Below, piece by piece: positions 44,505 through 53,163 of a stretch of DNA of 64,000 nucleotides. Source of the DNA: CAJXVA01 sp963761755 (lineage in GTDB: Bacteria > Myxococcota_A > Polyangia > Nannocystales > Nannocystaceae). How positions within the stretch are numbered: position 1 is the first letter of the stretch; each line of letters begins with the position of its first letter. Location of the stretch: positions 1 through 64,000 of the forward strand of contig CAVXIC010000031.1 of NCBI GenBank assembly GCA_963761755.1, in the 5' to 3' direction. The notes under the pieces were generated by a model. That model made no database searches, was not told the DNA's origin, and was given only the letters and a program-made list of their open reading frames with translations. A program made the position numbers and the translations under genes.

Positions 44505-45124
44505 CCTTCGGCGCAGGAGCTTTCGCAGCAGTTCGGCATCAGGCAGTAGGTCGGGTCGCCCTCGTTCGCGATGATCGGGAAGTTGCGGCAGGTGTAGCCG
44601 CCCCGGGTGCACTGCAGGTCATCGGTGCACTGCGGCGCGCACACCATGAACAGGGGGGCTTGACCGATGCAGTCCACCCCGCCGTTGGGGTCGCACTGCG
44701 GATCGTCGGTGGAGTACATGGAGCCCGAGGGCAGCGTACAGGTCTTGCTGCAGTAGCCCTGAGGCAGCTCGTAGATGACCGCCTCGAACAGGCAGACACC
44801 CCCCTCGCCCAGGAGCGCCTCGCACTCGCTGTCCTCGGAGCACGGCGCTCCCCAGGTCACCTGCAAGTCTTCGGTGGCGCCGTCGGTGGTGTCTCCGTCG
44901 ATCTGTGCCGCGCATCCGAGCTCGGCCGAGCTGTCGTCGGCATCGCTGGACGCCGCGGTGCTCGAATCGCCTTCGGTCCCCGTCGGGGTGCCGGTTGGAC
45001 CGGTTGGGCCGTTGGAGGCAGTGCCCGCCTCATCGTCTTCGGAGCCGTCGCCCGAGACGTCGTCTGCGGGACAGCCTGCGACGAGAGCCGAGGAGAGCAG
45101 GCACAACCAAGCCAGGCGTTTCAT
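44501..45124 (-). CDS. Cys-rich lipoprotein, first gene of the homocysteine methyltransferase operon
   Basis: 207 residues: MKRLAWLCLLSSALVAGC signal and lipobox, an acidic Gly/Thr/Ser linker of about 50 residues, then a Cys-rich domain with about 15 Cys (APCSEDSECEALLGEGGVC, GYCSKTCTLPSG, QCDPNGGVDC, MVCAPQCTDDLQC, NCCESSC). Such domains are disulfide-bonded surface modules; the repeats look like those of myxobacterial lipoproteins elsewhere in this window (46456-47271). Its stop codon overlaps the start of the next gene. Why a surface protein is coupled to a cytoplasmic methyltransferase is not clear. Confidence 0.8.
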   Translation of the reverse strand: MKRLAWLCLLSSALVAGCPADDVSGDGSEDDEAGTASNGPTGPTGTPTGTEGDSSTAASSDADDSSAELGCAAQIDGDTTDGATEDLQVTWGAPCSEDSECEALLGEGGVCLFEAVIYELPQGYCSKTCTLPSGSMYSTDDPQCDPNGGVDCIGQAPLFMVCAPQCTDDLQCTRGGYTCRNFPIIANEGDPTYCLMPNCCESSCAEG

Positions 45125-45164
45125 GCTCGAACCGTAGGCTGAGGAGGCGATTGGGGTCAAGGAA

Positions 45165-46373
45165 TCAGAGTCGTTCGAGGATGATCGCGATCCCTTGTCC
45201 GACGCCGATGCACATCGTCGCGAGGCCGTACCGGCTGCGGCTGCGCAACAGGCCGTGGGCGAGCGTGGTGGTGATCCGTGCGCCCGAGCATCCCAGCGGG
45301 TGTCCGAGCGCGATGGCGCCGCCGCCTGGGTTGACGATCTCGGGATCGAGCTCTAGCCGCCGCATCGAAGCGATGGTCTGGCTCGCGAAGGCTTCGTTGA
45401 GCTCGGCGATCTCGATGTCGCTGCTCTTGAGCTTCGCGCGGTCGAGCGCCTTGCGGGAGGCGGGGATGGGCCCGATGCCCATGACGCCCGGGTGCACGCC
45501 CGCATGTCCCCAGGAGACGATGCGCGCCATCGGCTCCATGCCGAGCGCCTTGGCCTTGGCCAGCGAGGTCACCAAGACCGCGCAGGCACCATCGCTGAGC
45601 GGGGAGGCGTTGCCGGCGGTGACGGTGCCGCCCTTTTTGAAGACGGGCGTCAACCGGGCCAGCTTGTCGAGGGTCGTGTCGCGGCGAACACCCTCATCCT
45701 GCGTGACCCGGATCGGTTCCTTCTTGCGACCCTGAGGCACCTCGATCGAGGTGATTTCGTTGTCGAACCAGCCGTCGTCTTGCGCCGCAGCCGCGCGCTC
45801 GTGGGAGGTCAGCGCCCAGGCGTCTTGGTCTTCGCGGCTGATCTCGTAGCGCTCTGCGACGTTCTCGGCGGTCGTACCCAGGCCTTCGACCGGGTAGAGC
45901 TGCTGCATGCGCGCGTTGATCATGCGCCATCCCAGCTGCGTGTCGAAGATCTCCGCGCCGCCTCCGAAGGGGGTCGGGGACTTGGGCAGGACCAGCGGGG
46001 CGCGGGTCATGCTCTCGACACCGCCGGCGATGTAGACCTGCCCCTCACCGCTGATGACGGACTTGGCGGCCTGCAGGATCGCCTCCATGCCAGAGCCGCA
46101 CAGCCGGTTGACGGTGACCCCGGGCACCTCGACCGGGAGCCCGGAGAGCAGCACGGCCATCCGAGCGACGTTGCGGTTGTCCTCGCCCGCCTGGTTGGCC
46201 GCGCCGAAGTAGACGTCTTCGAGCTGCTCCATCGCCGCCGGGTTGTGCTCGCTGATGTGACGCACCACGTGCGCCGCGAGGTCGTCGGGGCGGATCGGTG
46301 CGAGCTGTCCGCGAGCGCGCCCCATCGGGGTGCGTACGGCGGCCGCGATCACGGGCGTACGGGCGTCATCCAT
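45165..46373 (-). CDS. Acetyl-CoA acyltransferase (thiolase)
   Basis: 402 residues. Thiolases split 3-ketoacyl-CoA in beta-oxidation or condense acetyl-CoA. Catalytic residues are all present: Cys92 in VNRLCGSGM, His358 in GGGAIALGHPLGCSG and Cys388 in MCIGVGQG. Other landmarks are IAGGVESMTRAPLVLPKS and FKKGGTVTAGNASPLSDGA. The NEAF motif (ELNEAFASQ) is intact. I use ATG 46373 (MDDARTPVIAAAVRTP); an ATG 18 bases upstream is also possible. Together with the acyl-CoA dehydrogenase (7786) and the crotonase (59686) it supports fatty-acid oxidation, though the genes are scattered. Confidence 0.95.
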   Translation of the reverse strand: MDDARTPVIAAAVRTPMGRARGQLAPIRPDDLAAHVVRHISEHNPAAMEQLEDVYFGAANQAGEDNRNVARMAVLLSGLPVEVPGVTVNRLCGSGMEAILQAAKSVISGEGQVYIAGGVESMTRAPLVLPKSPTPFGGGAEIFDTQLGWRMINARMQQLYPVEGLGTTAENVAERYEISREDQDAWALTSHERAAAAQDDGWFDNEITSIEVPQGRKKEPIRVTQDEGVRRDTTLDKLARLTPVFKKGGTVTAGNASPLSDGACAVLVTSLAKAKALGMEPMARIVSWGHAGVHPGVMGIGPIPASRKALDRAKLKSSDIEIAELNEAFASQTIASMRRLELDPEIVNPGGGAIALGHPLGCSGARITTTLAHGLLRSRSRYGLATMCIGVGQGIAIILERL

Positions 46374-46455
46374 GGCCTTTTCAGGTAGCATGGTGTGCTC
46401 TGTCGCAAAAGCGGCGGGACCTCACGCGCCCTCGCCCGGTGGTACGCTTGCTGCG

Positions 46456-47271
46456 ATGAGGCAAACGCTTTGTGCCGCTCGGAGCGGTCTGTGGGTGTTC
46501 ACGATGCTGGTCGCTGGCTGCTTCTCGGACGCAGCGACGCCCCAGAACGACTGCACGCCGGGCATGGAGGGGTGCGCGTGCGTGGACCTGCAGTGTGAGC
46601 AGGGACTGATGTGCCTGGGCGGGGCCTGCGTGCTCGGCGAGGGCACCGGGACGACGACGGACACCACGATCGACCCCTCCAACGTGACGGGCGTCACCAG
46701 CGGCTCGACCACCGGCGCCACGACGAGCGCCGACTCGACCTCGAGCGCCGACTCGACGGCGAGCGCCGACTCGTCCTCGGGGGACACCAGCTCCCAGACG
46801 AGCGATTCGTCGAGCAGCACCGGGGAGCCCGGGGTGTGCGGGGACTTCAACCTCGACGCGGACGAGCAGTGCGATCAGGATAACTTCTGCACGGACTGCG
46901 AACTCGACGACCACGGGTGCAACCCGCTCAACAACTTCCCGTGCCCCGAGAACCGCAAGTGCAGCTTCACGGTGGTCTCCGAGGACCCCTACGAGGCCAA
47001 CTACACCTGCACCCAGAAGGAAGATGAGCCCCTCGAAGATGGTGCGGGGGACTGCTTCGTCGGCGGCGACGCGGCGGATCCGGCGTGCGGCGAGCGCCTG
47101 GGGTGCTTGTCCGCCTCGGTCTTGGATGGCTGCGGTGACCAGGGCTGCTGCACCGAGTACTGCAACCTGGACCTCGCGGAGGAGGACCAGTGCACCAACC
47201 CGCTGTACACCTGTCGACACGAGGACTTCGTGCTGCCTGGGCTCGAGGTCCTCGGCATCTGCAGGCTGTAG
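46456..47271 (+). CDS. Cys-rich surface lipoprotein with Ser/Thr linker
   Basis: 271 residues from the ATG at 46456: signal with lipobox TMLVAGC, a Cys-rich knot (CTPGMEGCACVDLQCEQGLM), a 75-residue low-complexity Thr/Ser/Asp linker built on the repeated unit SADST, and a C-terminal Cys-rich part (EQCDQDNFCTDCELDDHGC, FPCPENRKCSF, DGCGDQGCCTEYC, CTNPLYTCRHED). No enzyme motif. Likely an outer-membrane-anchored, disulfide-stabilised protein of the kind common in Myxococcota. Its stop codon is part of a 17-base palindrome shared with the stop of argS. Confidence 0.8.
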   Translation: MRQTLCAARSGLWVFTMLVAGCFSDAATPQNDCTPGMEGCACVDLQCEQGLMCLGGACVLGEGTGTTTDTTIDPSNVTGVTSGSTTGATTSADSTSSADSTASADSSSGDTSSQTSDSSSSTGEPGVCGDFNLDADEQCDQDNFCTDCELDDHGCNPLNNFPCPENRKCSFTVVSEDPYEANYTCTQKEDEPLEDGAGDCFVGGDAADPACGERLGCLSASVLDGCGDQGCCTEYCNLDLAEEDQCTNPLYTCRHEDFVLPGLEVLGICRL

Positions 47272-47283
47272 CGGCCCGCTACA
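47267..47283. terminator. Palindrome spanning both stop codons of a convergent pair
   Basis: TGTAGCGG, centre C, CCGCTACA: a perfect palindrome with eight-base arms that contains the TAG of the lipoprotein gene (47269-47271) and the TAG of argS on the other strand (47279-47281). Convergent TAG codons alone would give three-base arms; the extension suggests a short bidirectional 3'-end stem. Confidence 0.4.
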
Positions 47284-49105
47284 TGCGCTCGGGCGACGGG
47301 ATGCCCAGCTGCCAAAGGCCCCATCGCAGCGCCTCGTTGGCGGCGGTGACCAGCAGCAGCCGCCCCTGCAGGCGCGCGCCCTGCTGATCGATGACCTTGC
47401 ACTGCCTGCTGGTGGAGAACCGGTTGACCGCCTTGGCGAGACCGTGGAGGTACGTACACAGCGTCGAGGGCTTGAGGCCCTCGGCAGCGCTGTGCACGGC
47501 GACGCGCAGTCCATCGAGGGCTCCGATCAGCTCACGCTCTTCGGGCTGCTCGAGCGCGGCCCCGGCGGCGTGCAGCGCCGCGCCATCGAGGTTGGCGTCC
47601 AGCGTCTTGCCTGCGTCCTGCGCCTTGCGGAGGATCGACCCGAGACGGGCGGCCGAGTATTGGATGTACGGACCGGTGTTGCCTTCGAGGTTCATCCACG
47701 CCTCGAGGTCGAAGACGATCTTCTGGTTCACGTTCTGGTTGAGCATCCCGTACTTGATCGCCCCCAACGCGAGCGCGTGGGCGGTCCGGGCGATCTCCTC
47801 GTCGCTCCACTCGCCGCGGTACTTGCTGAGGTAGGCCTCCTCGAGGTGTCCGAGCATGCGCTCTCGGAGCGCGCGGAAGAGGATGACGGTGCCCTTGCGG
47901 GTCGACATCGCGCCCTGCGGCAGCTCGACCATCTCGTAGGGGACGTGGTGGCACAGGTCCGCCTGTGCGAAGCCCATCTTCTTCAGGGTGAGGAAGACGT
48001 GCTTGAAGTGGTCGCTCTGGCGCGAGTCGACGACGTAGATCGAGCGGTCGATGCCGTACTCCTCGAACTTGAGCTTGGCCAGCGCGAGGTCCTTGGTGGA
48101 GTAGAGGCTGGTGCCGTCCCGCTTGCGCAGCATGAAGAACGGCATGTGCTTGATCTCCTCGTTGAAGACGCCGATCGCACCCTCGCTCTGCACGAACACG
48201 CCCTGGTCCAGGTATGTCTGCACGAGCGCGAGCCCGGGCTCGTCGACCTCGCTCTCGTAGAAGACGCGGTCGAACTCGACCTTGGACCAGGCGTAGATCT
48301 CGTCGAACTCCTCGAGGGACCACTGCCGCGTCTTCTTCCAGACTGCCGTCAGGTCCCGGTCGCGTGCCTCGAGCTTCTGCAGGATCTCGGTCGTGCGGGC
48401 CTTGGCCGCCTCGAGCTTGGCCTGCGCATCCGCATCGCCGGCCTTGGCCTGCTCCTCCCATTGCGTGAGGGCGTTGTTGGCCTTGGCGTACAGCTCGCCG
48501 AGCCACTCTCCCTTGGCCTCGGCGGGCGGCTGCTGCTCCGCTTCGCTGAGCACGTCGAGGAACCACCACAGGCACTTGGCGATGTGGGCTCCGACATCGC
48601 CCAGGTAGTTGGCCGCGACCACCTCGTGCCCGTGCGCGCGCAGCAGCCGGACCAGCGCATCACCCAACGACACGTTCCGCATGTGCCCGACGTGGAACGC
48701 CTTGTGGGTGTTGGGCTGGCTGTACTCGATCATGACCTTCTCGTCGCGGGTGACGACGGGCTCGCCGAGACCGTAGGCGAGGTCGGGCAGGACGGTCGCC
48801 GCCATCTCGCCGGGATCGAGGGTGAAGTTGAGGTAGGGACCGGCCGGCGTGACCGCCGTGATCAATCCGCCGACGGGGACCTGCCCGGCCAGCTCGGCGG
48901 CGATCTTCGGTGGCGCGTTGCGCAGCGCCTTGGCCAGCCGGAAGCAGCCGAAGGCGAGGTCGCCCATGGTCTTGTCGGGGGGCGGCGCCAGCATGCCGGC
49001 CACGTCGTCGAGACTCAGGCCGGCCTCGCCGGGAAGCACGGGATGGAGCACGGCGGCGACGGCCTGCGCGAGGGCGGAGGTGGACCGGCTGAGGGCTGCG
49101 GACAT
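47279..49105 (-). CDS. argS: Arginyl-tRNA synthetase
   Basis: 608 residues, class I synthetase charging tRNA-Arg. Features in order: the N-terminal additional domain (to about 115), KVMIEYSQPNTHKAFHVGHM with the HIGH-type motif HVGH at 138-141, a long helical insertion at about 190-245 (EEQAKAGDADAQAKLEAAKA) rich in Lys/Glu/Ala, the KMSKS-like MSTRKG near residue 400 and the C-terminal DALR anticodon domain ending near LVTAANEALRWGLWQL. The insertion lengthens it beyond the usual 550-580 residues. Start ATG at 49105. It converges on the Cys-rich lipoprotein gene. Confidence 0.95.
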   Translation of the reverse strand: MSAALSRSTSALAQAVAAVLHPVLPGEAGLSLDDVAGMLAPPPDKTMGDLAFGCFRLAKALRNAPPKIAAELAGQVPVGGLITAVTPAGPYLNFTLDPGEMAATVLPDLAYGLGEPVVTRDEKVMIEYSQPNTHKAFHVGHMRNVSLGDALVRLLRAHGHEVVAANYLGDVGAHIAKCLWWFLDVLSEAEQQPPAEAKGEWLGELYAKANNALTQWEEQAKAGDADAQAKLEAAKARTTEILQKLEARDRDLTAVWKKTRQWSLEEFDEIYAWSKVEFDRVFYESEVDEPGLALVQTYLDQGVFVQSEGAIGVFNEEIKHMPFFMLRKRDGTSLYSTKDLALAKLKFEEYGIDRSIYVVDSRQSDHFKHVFLTLKKMGFAQADLCHHVPYEMVELPQGAMSTRKGTVILFRALRERMLGHLEEAYLSKYRGEWSDEEIARTAHALALGAIKYGMLNQNVNQKIVFDLEAWMNLEGNTGPYIQYSAARLGSILRKAQDAGKTLDANLDGAALHAAGAALEQPEERELIGALDGLRVAVHSAAEGLKPSTLCTYLHGLAKAVNRFSTSRQCKVIDQQGARLQGRLLLVTAANEALRWGLWQLGIPSPERM

Positions 49106-49149
49106 GAGCGGCCGCTGAGGGTAGCAGCCCGTGCTACAACCATCTCGCC

Positions 49150-49285
49150 ATGCTGCAGGTCTGGGGAATCGTCTCGTTCGTCATCCTCTGGGTGTTCATC
49201 GGTGGCTTGTCTGCTCGCCATGGGGCGCGCGATTCAACGGCTGGAGCGCGGCGTCGCCCAGCAGCGCGACCGTCAGGGCCTCTAG
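49150..49285 (+). CDS. Possible small single-helix membrane protein, frameshifted
   Basis: The ATG at 49150 starts MLQVWGIVSFVILWVFIGGL, a strong membrane helix. After about 49208 this frame turns Arg-rich, while the overlapping frame reads ACLLAMGRAIQRLERGVAQQ and stops at 49283-49285. Joined, they give a protein of about 46 residues with one helix and a charged amphipathic tail, a plan common among small inner-membrane proteins. A one-base shift in GGTGGCTTGTC is needed. It could equally be chance; conservation would decide. Confidence 0.35.
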
Positions 49286-49327
49286 CGAGCCGCGCGCTCG
49301 ACGCAAGCTGCTATGCTGGCCCGACCG

Positions 49328-50800
49328 ATGCGGTGGTGGGGACTGGGGCTGTTGACGGGGACGCTCGCGTGTTCGGGCGGAGCCGGTGGTGGCGCGTCCA
49401 ACACCGACGGTCCCGCCTACGCCGACAGCGAAGCGACCCTGAGCTCGGTTGGCTCGGGAGCATCGGGAGGCCCAACGGCGGGAGTGACCAGCGGAACCGG
49501 CGGCACGGCAACTGAAGCCGGACCGGGGCCGACGGCGAGCGCATCCGAGGACGGGACGGCGGGGTCGGAGGACAGCGGCGCGCTCGGGCCACGGTGCTCC
49601 GACGGCGTCGTGGACAGCGGTGAGCAGTGCGATGACGGAAACGACATCGACGGGGATGGCTGCAACCGTGACTGCCGGTTCTCGGGGCAGCTCGAGTGGC
49701 AGCAGACCTACGGCGCCGGGGTCGGGGGGATCGATCAGGCTTTCGCCGTCGCGCCCGAGCAGGACGGTTCGGTGATGGTCGGCGGCTACGTCAGCGACGA
49801 CGCCGACCTGCGGGATGCATGGCTCGGGCGCTTCGGTCCCGATGGGACGCTGCTGTGGCAGGTGTCGATCGCCGGGCCCGGCGGTGGGAACGACGAGGTC
49901 CGGGCACTGGTCAGCGATGGCGAGGGCACCGTGTATGCGGCGGGGTACCAAAATGGCCCCGAAGGACAGGGACACGACGCCTGGTTCGCGCAATACGACC
50001 TCGACGGGAATGAGCAGTTGATCACCGTGTACAACGGGCCCGACTCTGGTCACGACGTCTTTCAAACGATGGCGGGCGACGCCGACGGCAACCTGGTGCT
50101 CGGCGGCTACTCCCACTCGGCCGACGAAGGCAACGATGTCTTCTTGCGCAAGGTGACCCCGTCGGGCGCGGTACTTTGGAGCCGAACCTTCCCCGGCCCC
50201 AACGGCGGCACCGACGTGGTGTGGGACCTCGAGGTCTCGAGCGCGGGCCACATCTACGCGTCGGGCTACCAAGAGGGGCCGGCAGGCGAGGGACGCAACG
50301 CGTGGCTGGGCAAGTTCGATACCGACGGCAACGAGATCTGGCAGCGGAGCTTCAACGGACCCGACAGCCGCGATGACCTGCTGATCGGACTGGCCATCGT
50401 CGGCGTCGACGACGTGGTCGTCTCCGGCTATCTCGGGGCCACCGGGTACCCGTGGCAAGCCATCGTTCGCCGCTACGACAGCCTCGGCATGATCGTCTGG
50501 TCCAATCTCTACGAGGGCGCGACGACCGAGGGCGCGCACGCCTTCGGGCTCGAGACCGACGGCGACGGCAGCCTGGTCATGGTCGGCGGGGAGATTCAGG
50601 GCGGGGTGCGCAGCGTGCTGGTGCGCAAGTTCGACCCGGAGGGCAACGAGCGCTGGACCACGGTCGTGCCCGGCGGCGCCTCGGGCCCCGACTACGCTCG
50701 CGAGCTGAAGATTCTCGAGGATGGACGGGTCTGGGTGGTCGGGGCGCTCGACTCCGGCGTCGATGCCCGCGACGTGTGGGTGGGGCGCTTCACGCCGTAG
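49328..50800 (+). CDS. Beta-propeller surface lipoprotein with DUF4215 module
   Basis: 490 residues from ATG 49328 (an ATG at 49313 is also possible): MRWWGLGLLTGTLAC signal and lipobox, a Gly/Ser/Thr linker to about residue 85, the myxobacterial Cys-rich DUF4215 module CSDGVVDSGEQCDDGNDIDG ending in DGCNRDC, then about seven repeated blades of the form WLGRFGPDGTLLWQ, each with an Asp/Gly turn (for example WLGKFDTDGNEIWQ and LVRKFDPEGNERWT). These SBBP-like blades form a propeller for binding or scaffolding. Repeats recur roughly every 48 residues. No catalytic residues are seen. It converges on the flavin oxidoreductase gene. Confidence 0.88.
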   Translation: MRWWGLGLLTGTLACSGGAGGGASNTDGPAYADSEATLSSVGSGASGGPTAGVTSGTGGTATEAGPGPTASASEDGTAGSEDSGALGPRCSDGVVDSGEQCDDGNDIDGDGCNRDCRFSGQLEWQQTYGAGVGGIDQAFAVAPEQDGSVMVGGYVSDDADLRDAWLGRFGPDGTLLWQVSIAGPGGGNDEVRALVSDGEGTVYAAGYQNGPEGQGHDAWFAQYDLDGNEQLITVYNGPDSGHDVFQTMAGDADGNLVLGGYSHSADEGNDVFLRKVTPSGAVLWSRTFPGPNGGTDVVWDLEVSSAGHIYASGYQEGPAGEGRNAWLGKFDTDGNEIWQRSFNGPDSRDDLLIGLAIVGVDDVVVSGYLGATGYPWQAIVRRYDSLGMIVWSNLYEGATTEGAHAFGLETDGDGSLVMVGGEIQGGVRSVLVRKFDPEGNERWTTVVPGGASGPDYARELKILEDGRVWVVGALDSGVDARDVWVGRFTP

Positions 50801-50811
50801 GGCGTGCGCCG

Positions 50812-52069
50812 TCAGCCCGTCGCGGCGGCGCTGCGATCGGCGAGCACCGCTTCGGCCGCGCGCCGGCCGCTGACCATCGCGCCATCGATCGACGCCTGAT
50901 CGACGTGGTCGCCGCAGACGTACACGCCGCTGCCGTGCCGCACCGGGCGGCGAGCGGGCTCGAGCGCGCCGACGGCTTGGGCTGGAAGTGCGTGCCGGAT
51001 GCCGTACTGCCGCAGCCCCGTCCACGTCTGCACCTGGTCTCCGAACCACCCCTGCAGCTGCGCCCGAACCCGAGTGTCGAGGGCGTCGGGGTCCTCGTGC
51101 AGGCCGAGCACCGTGGCGCTGATCAGGTGGCGCCCCGGTGGTGCCAGGGCGGGGCTGATCGCGGTCGCCACGTGCAGGTTGTTGACGGGGCCCGAGCCGG
51201 TCGCGTCCAGGTGCAGCGCGCTGCGCGTGGTGGGGGCGCGGTCGGCCGCGAAGTACAGGCACGTCACCCCGCGGCCTTCGCCGGTCGACGACCCGGGGAC
51301 CAGGCGCGCCGCGGCCGGTCCTTCGGTCGCGACCACCACGGCGGCGGCATCCATCGCGGTCCCGTCGTCCAGCCGCACCCCGTCGGACGCCGACCTCCGC
51401 CACGGTCGTTCCCAGCTGCACGATGCCCTCGGGCAGCCCCGAGGCGAGCTGCTCGGGCAGCGCCGACATGCCGCGCGCTGGGATCGTCGCATCACCGGTC
51501 GAGAACATGCGGAACACGAAGCGGAAGAAGCGAGAGGTGGTGGCCAAGTCCGACTCCAAGAAGACGCCGCCGAGGAAGGGGCGGAAGAACTTCTCGACGA
51601 AGCGCGCCGAAAAGCCCCGCTCGTGCAGGTAGGCCTCCGTCGTCCGGGCGTCGGTCTCGAACGCGCCGTAGTCGTCGCCGGCGAGCACCTCCGCGCGCAG
51701 GCGCAGCACCCGGAGCTTGTCGCGGAAGGTGGCCGAGCGGGCGAGGACGGTCGGCAGTAGGGAACTCAGCGCGCGGGTCGGATCCCCGATCGTCTCGAAG
51801 CCTTCGCCGGTCCACAGCACCGCGCCCGGATCGAAGGCTCGCAGGTCCAGCGCGTCGAGGTCGATGTGGCGGCGGAGCTCGGGGTAGCCGGTCAACAGGA
51901 TCTGAAACCCCCGGTCGAGCCGAAAGCCTTCGACCTCGTCGGTCTGCACGCGGCCGCCGACCCGTGCGTCCTTCTCGAGGACCCGAACCGGCACCCCTCG
52001 AGCGTGAAGGACGCGCGCACAGGTGAGGCCGGAGAGTCCGGCCCCGACGATCACGACGGGAGCAGCCAT
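50812..52069 (-). CDS. FAD-dependent amine-oxidase-fold oxidoreductase, one apparent frameshift
   Basis: From the ATG at 52069 the dinucleotide fold reads APVVIVGAGLSGLTCARVLH and RVLEKDARVGGRVQTDEVEG, the GxGxxG and GGR motifs of protoporphyrinogen-oxidase/phytoene-desaturase-like enzymes. The homology runs to LPEGIVQLGTTVAEV near 51395, then continues in the next frame with SDGVRLDDGTAMDAAAVVVA and TWTGLRQYGIRHALPAQAV and ends with the FAD-binding GVYVCGDHVDQASIDGAMVS. One base removed near 51390 yields about 419 residues. Related myxobacterial and plant proteins are annotated only as NAD(P)/FAD-dependent oxidoreductases; the substrate is unknown. Confidence 0.8.
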
Positions 52070-52260
52070 GCTGGGGGAGGTAGCAGGTCGCGAGCCGGCG
52101 CGCCCTTGGAACGACGCTGGGCGCGCCATTTCGACGATCTCGCCGTCGCGCTGTCGTTTCGAGACGACACCTGCCGCCGATGCGCCACGCATCGGTCCGC
52201 GACCAGGCTGTTCAAGTCCTTGGAATCACGTTGGGAACGCTCCATGCAAAGCCATGGGAT

Positions 52261-53159
52261 GTGCGCGCGTGGTGGCTGTGGATGGTGCTGGTCGTGGTCG
52301 GGTCTGCGCCGGCCCAGGCTCGGGCTGGGGACAGGCTCGATGCTGCACGGAAGCAAGCCGGTGCCTCGGCGCCATCGTCCTCGACGGCCAGGACGACGAC
52401 GACGACGATGACGACGATGACGCGGGCGGTGTCGTGCTCGGCATCGTGGGCGCGTTGCTCAGCGGCGGCAACAACGACGACGACGGCCTGACCGTCGACG
52501 CATCGGGGGCGAGGGTCCCCCTCGACGCCAAGCGCGGCTTCCTGCCCTATCCCTACGCCGGAGGTCGCGAGGGCTACATGGTGCGCGCGGCCCCTGGGGA
52601 AGCCGTCGAGCGCGACACCCACGCGGCGGTCTTTCGGGTGGGTGCGGAGGGGGGGTACCTCTTCGACGATGTCTGGCGAACCTCGGCCGACCTGCGGATG
52701 ATGCTGCCGCGCTTCTACGTGCAGGCCCGCTACGATCTGATGCTGGAGGGCCCCTCGGCCGTGCTCGAGGGTGACGTCGAGGTCAGCGGAGACGTGCGAG
52801 ACCGCCTGCACTTTGCGAACCTCGAGCTCGGTCCACAGCTCTCGGCCGGGGAGCGGCTGGCGGTGCGCGTTGGCCTCGCGGGCACGATCATGTTCGATGA
52901 CGCGAGGTCTGTGCCGCGAGAGCCGACGGTGACGCCGGGCATCGGAGGCGTGCTGGCCTTCGATCTGTATCCGATACGTCCGCTGGTGATCTCCGGCCGA
53001 GGCGCAATCCTCGGGCTGGGGAAGACGCTGATGTTCGAGGCGCGCGGAACGGTGGGCGTCTCGCTCAATCGCGTCGAGATCTTCGCCGGCTACGACCACC
53101 GTCAGATCGGCGATGTGCAGCTGGGAGGCCCCACCGCCGGCGTCGCGGTCCGTTTCTAA
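52261..53159 (+). CDS. Predicted outer-membrane protein with poly-Asp tract, frameshifted near its N-terminus
   Basis: The GTG at 52261 starts a signal peptide (RAWWLWMVLVVVGSAPAQARA) in one frame. After about 52370 the coding pattern moves to another frame: LDGQ, ten Asp in a row, AGGVVLGIVGALLSGGNNDD, then 210 residues of beta-strand-rich sequence (LRMMLPRFYVQARYDLMLEG, LHFANLELGPQLSAGERLAV, TVGVSLNRVEIFAGYDHRQI) ending VAVRF with a terminal Phe, as in outer-membrane barrels. The (GAC)n tract at 52398-52430 is a likely slippage site. Whether the shift is an error, phase variation or decay cannot be told here. Confidence 0.6.
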
Positions 53160-53163
53160 AGGT

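Noticed and set aside
52398..52432. GAC repeat as a CRISPR or other short repeat array
   Set aside because: It is a 30-base codon-repeat tract encoding Asp; there are no spacers.
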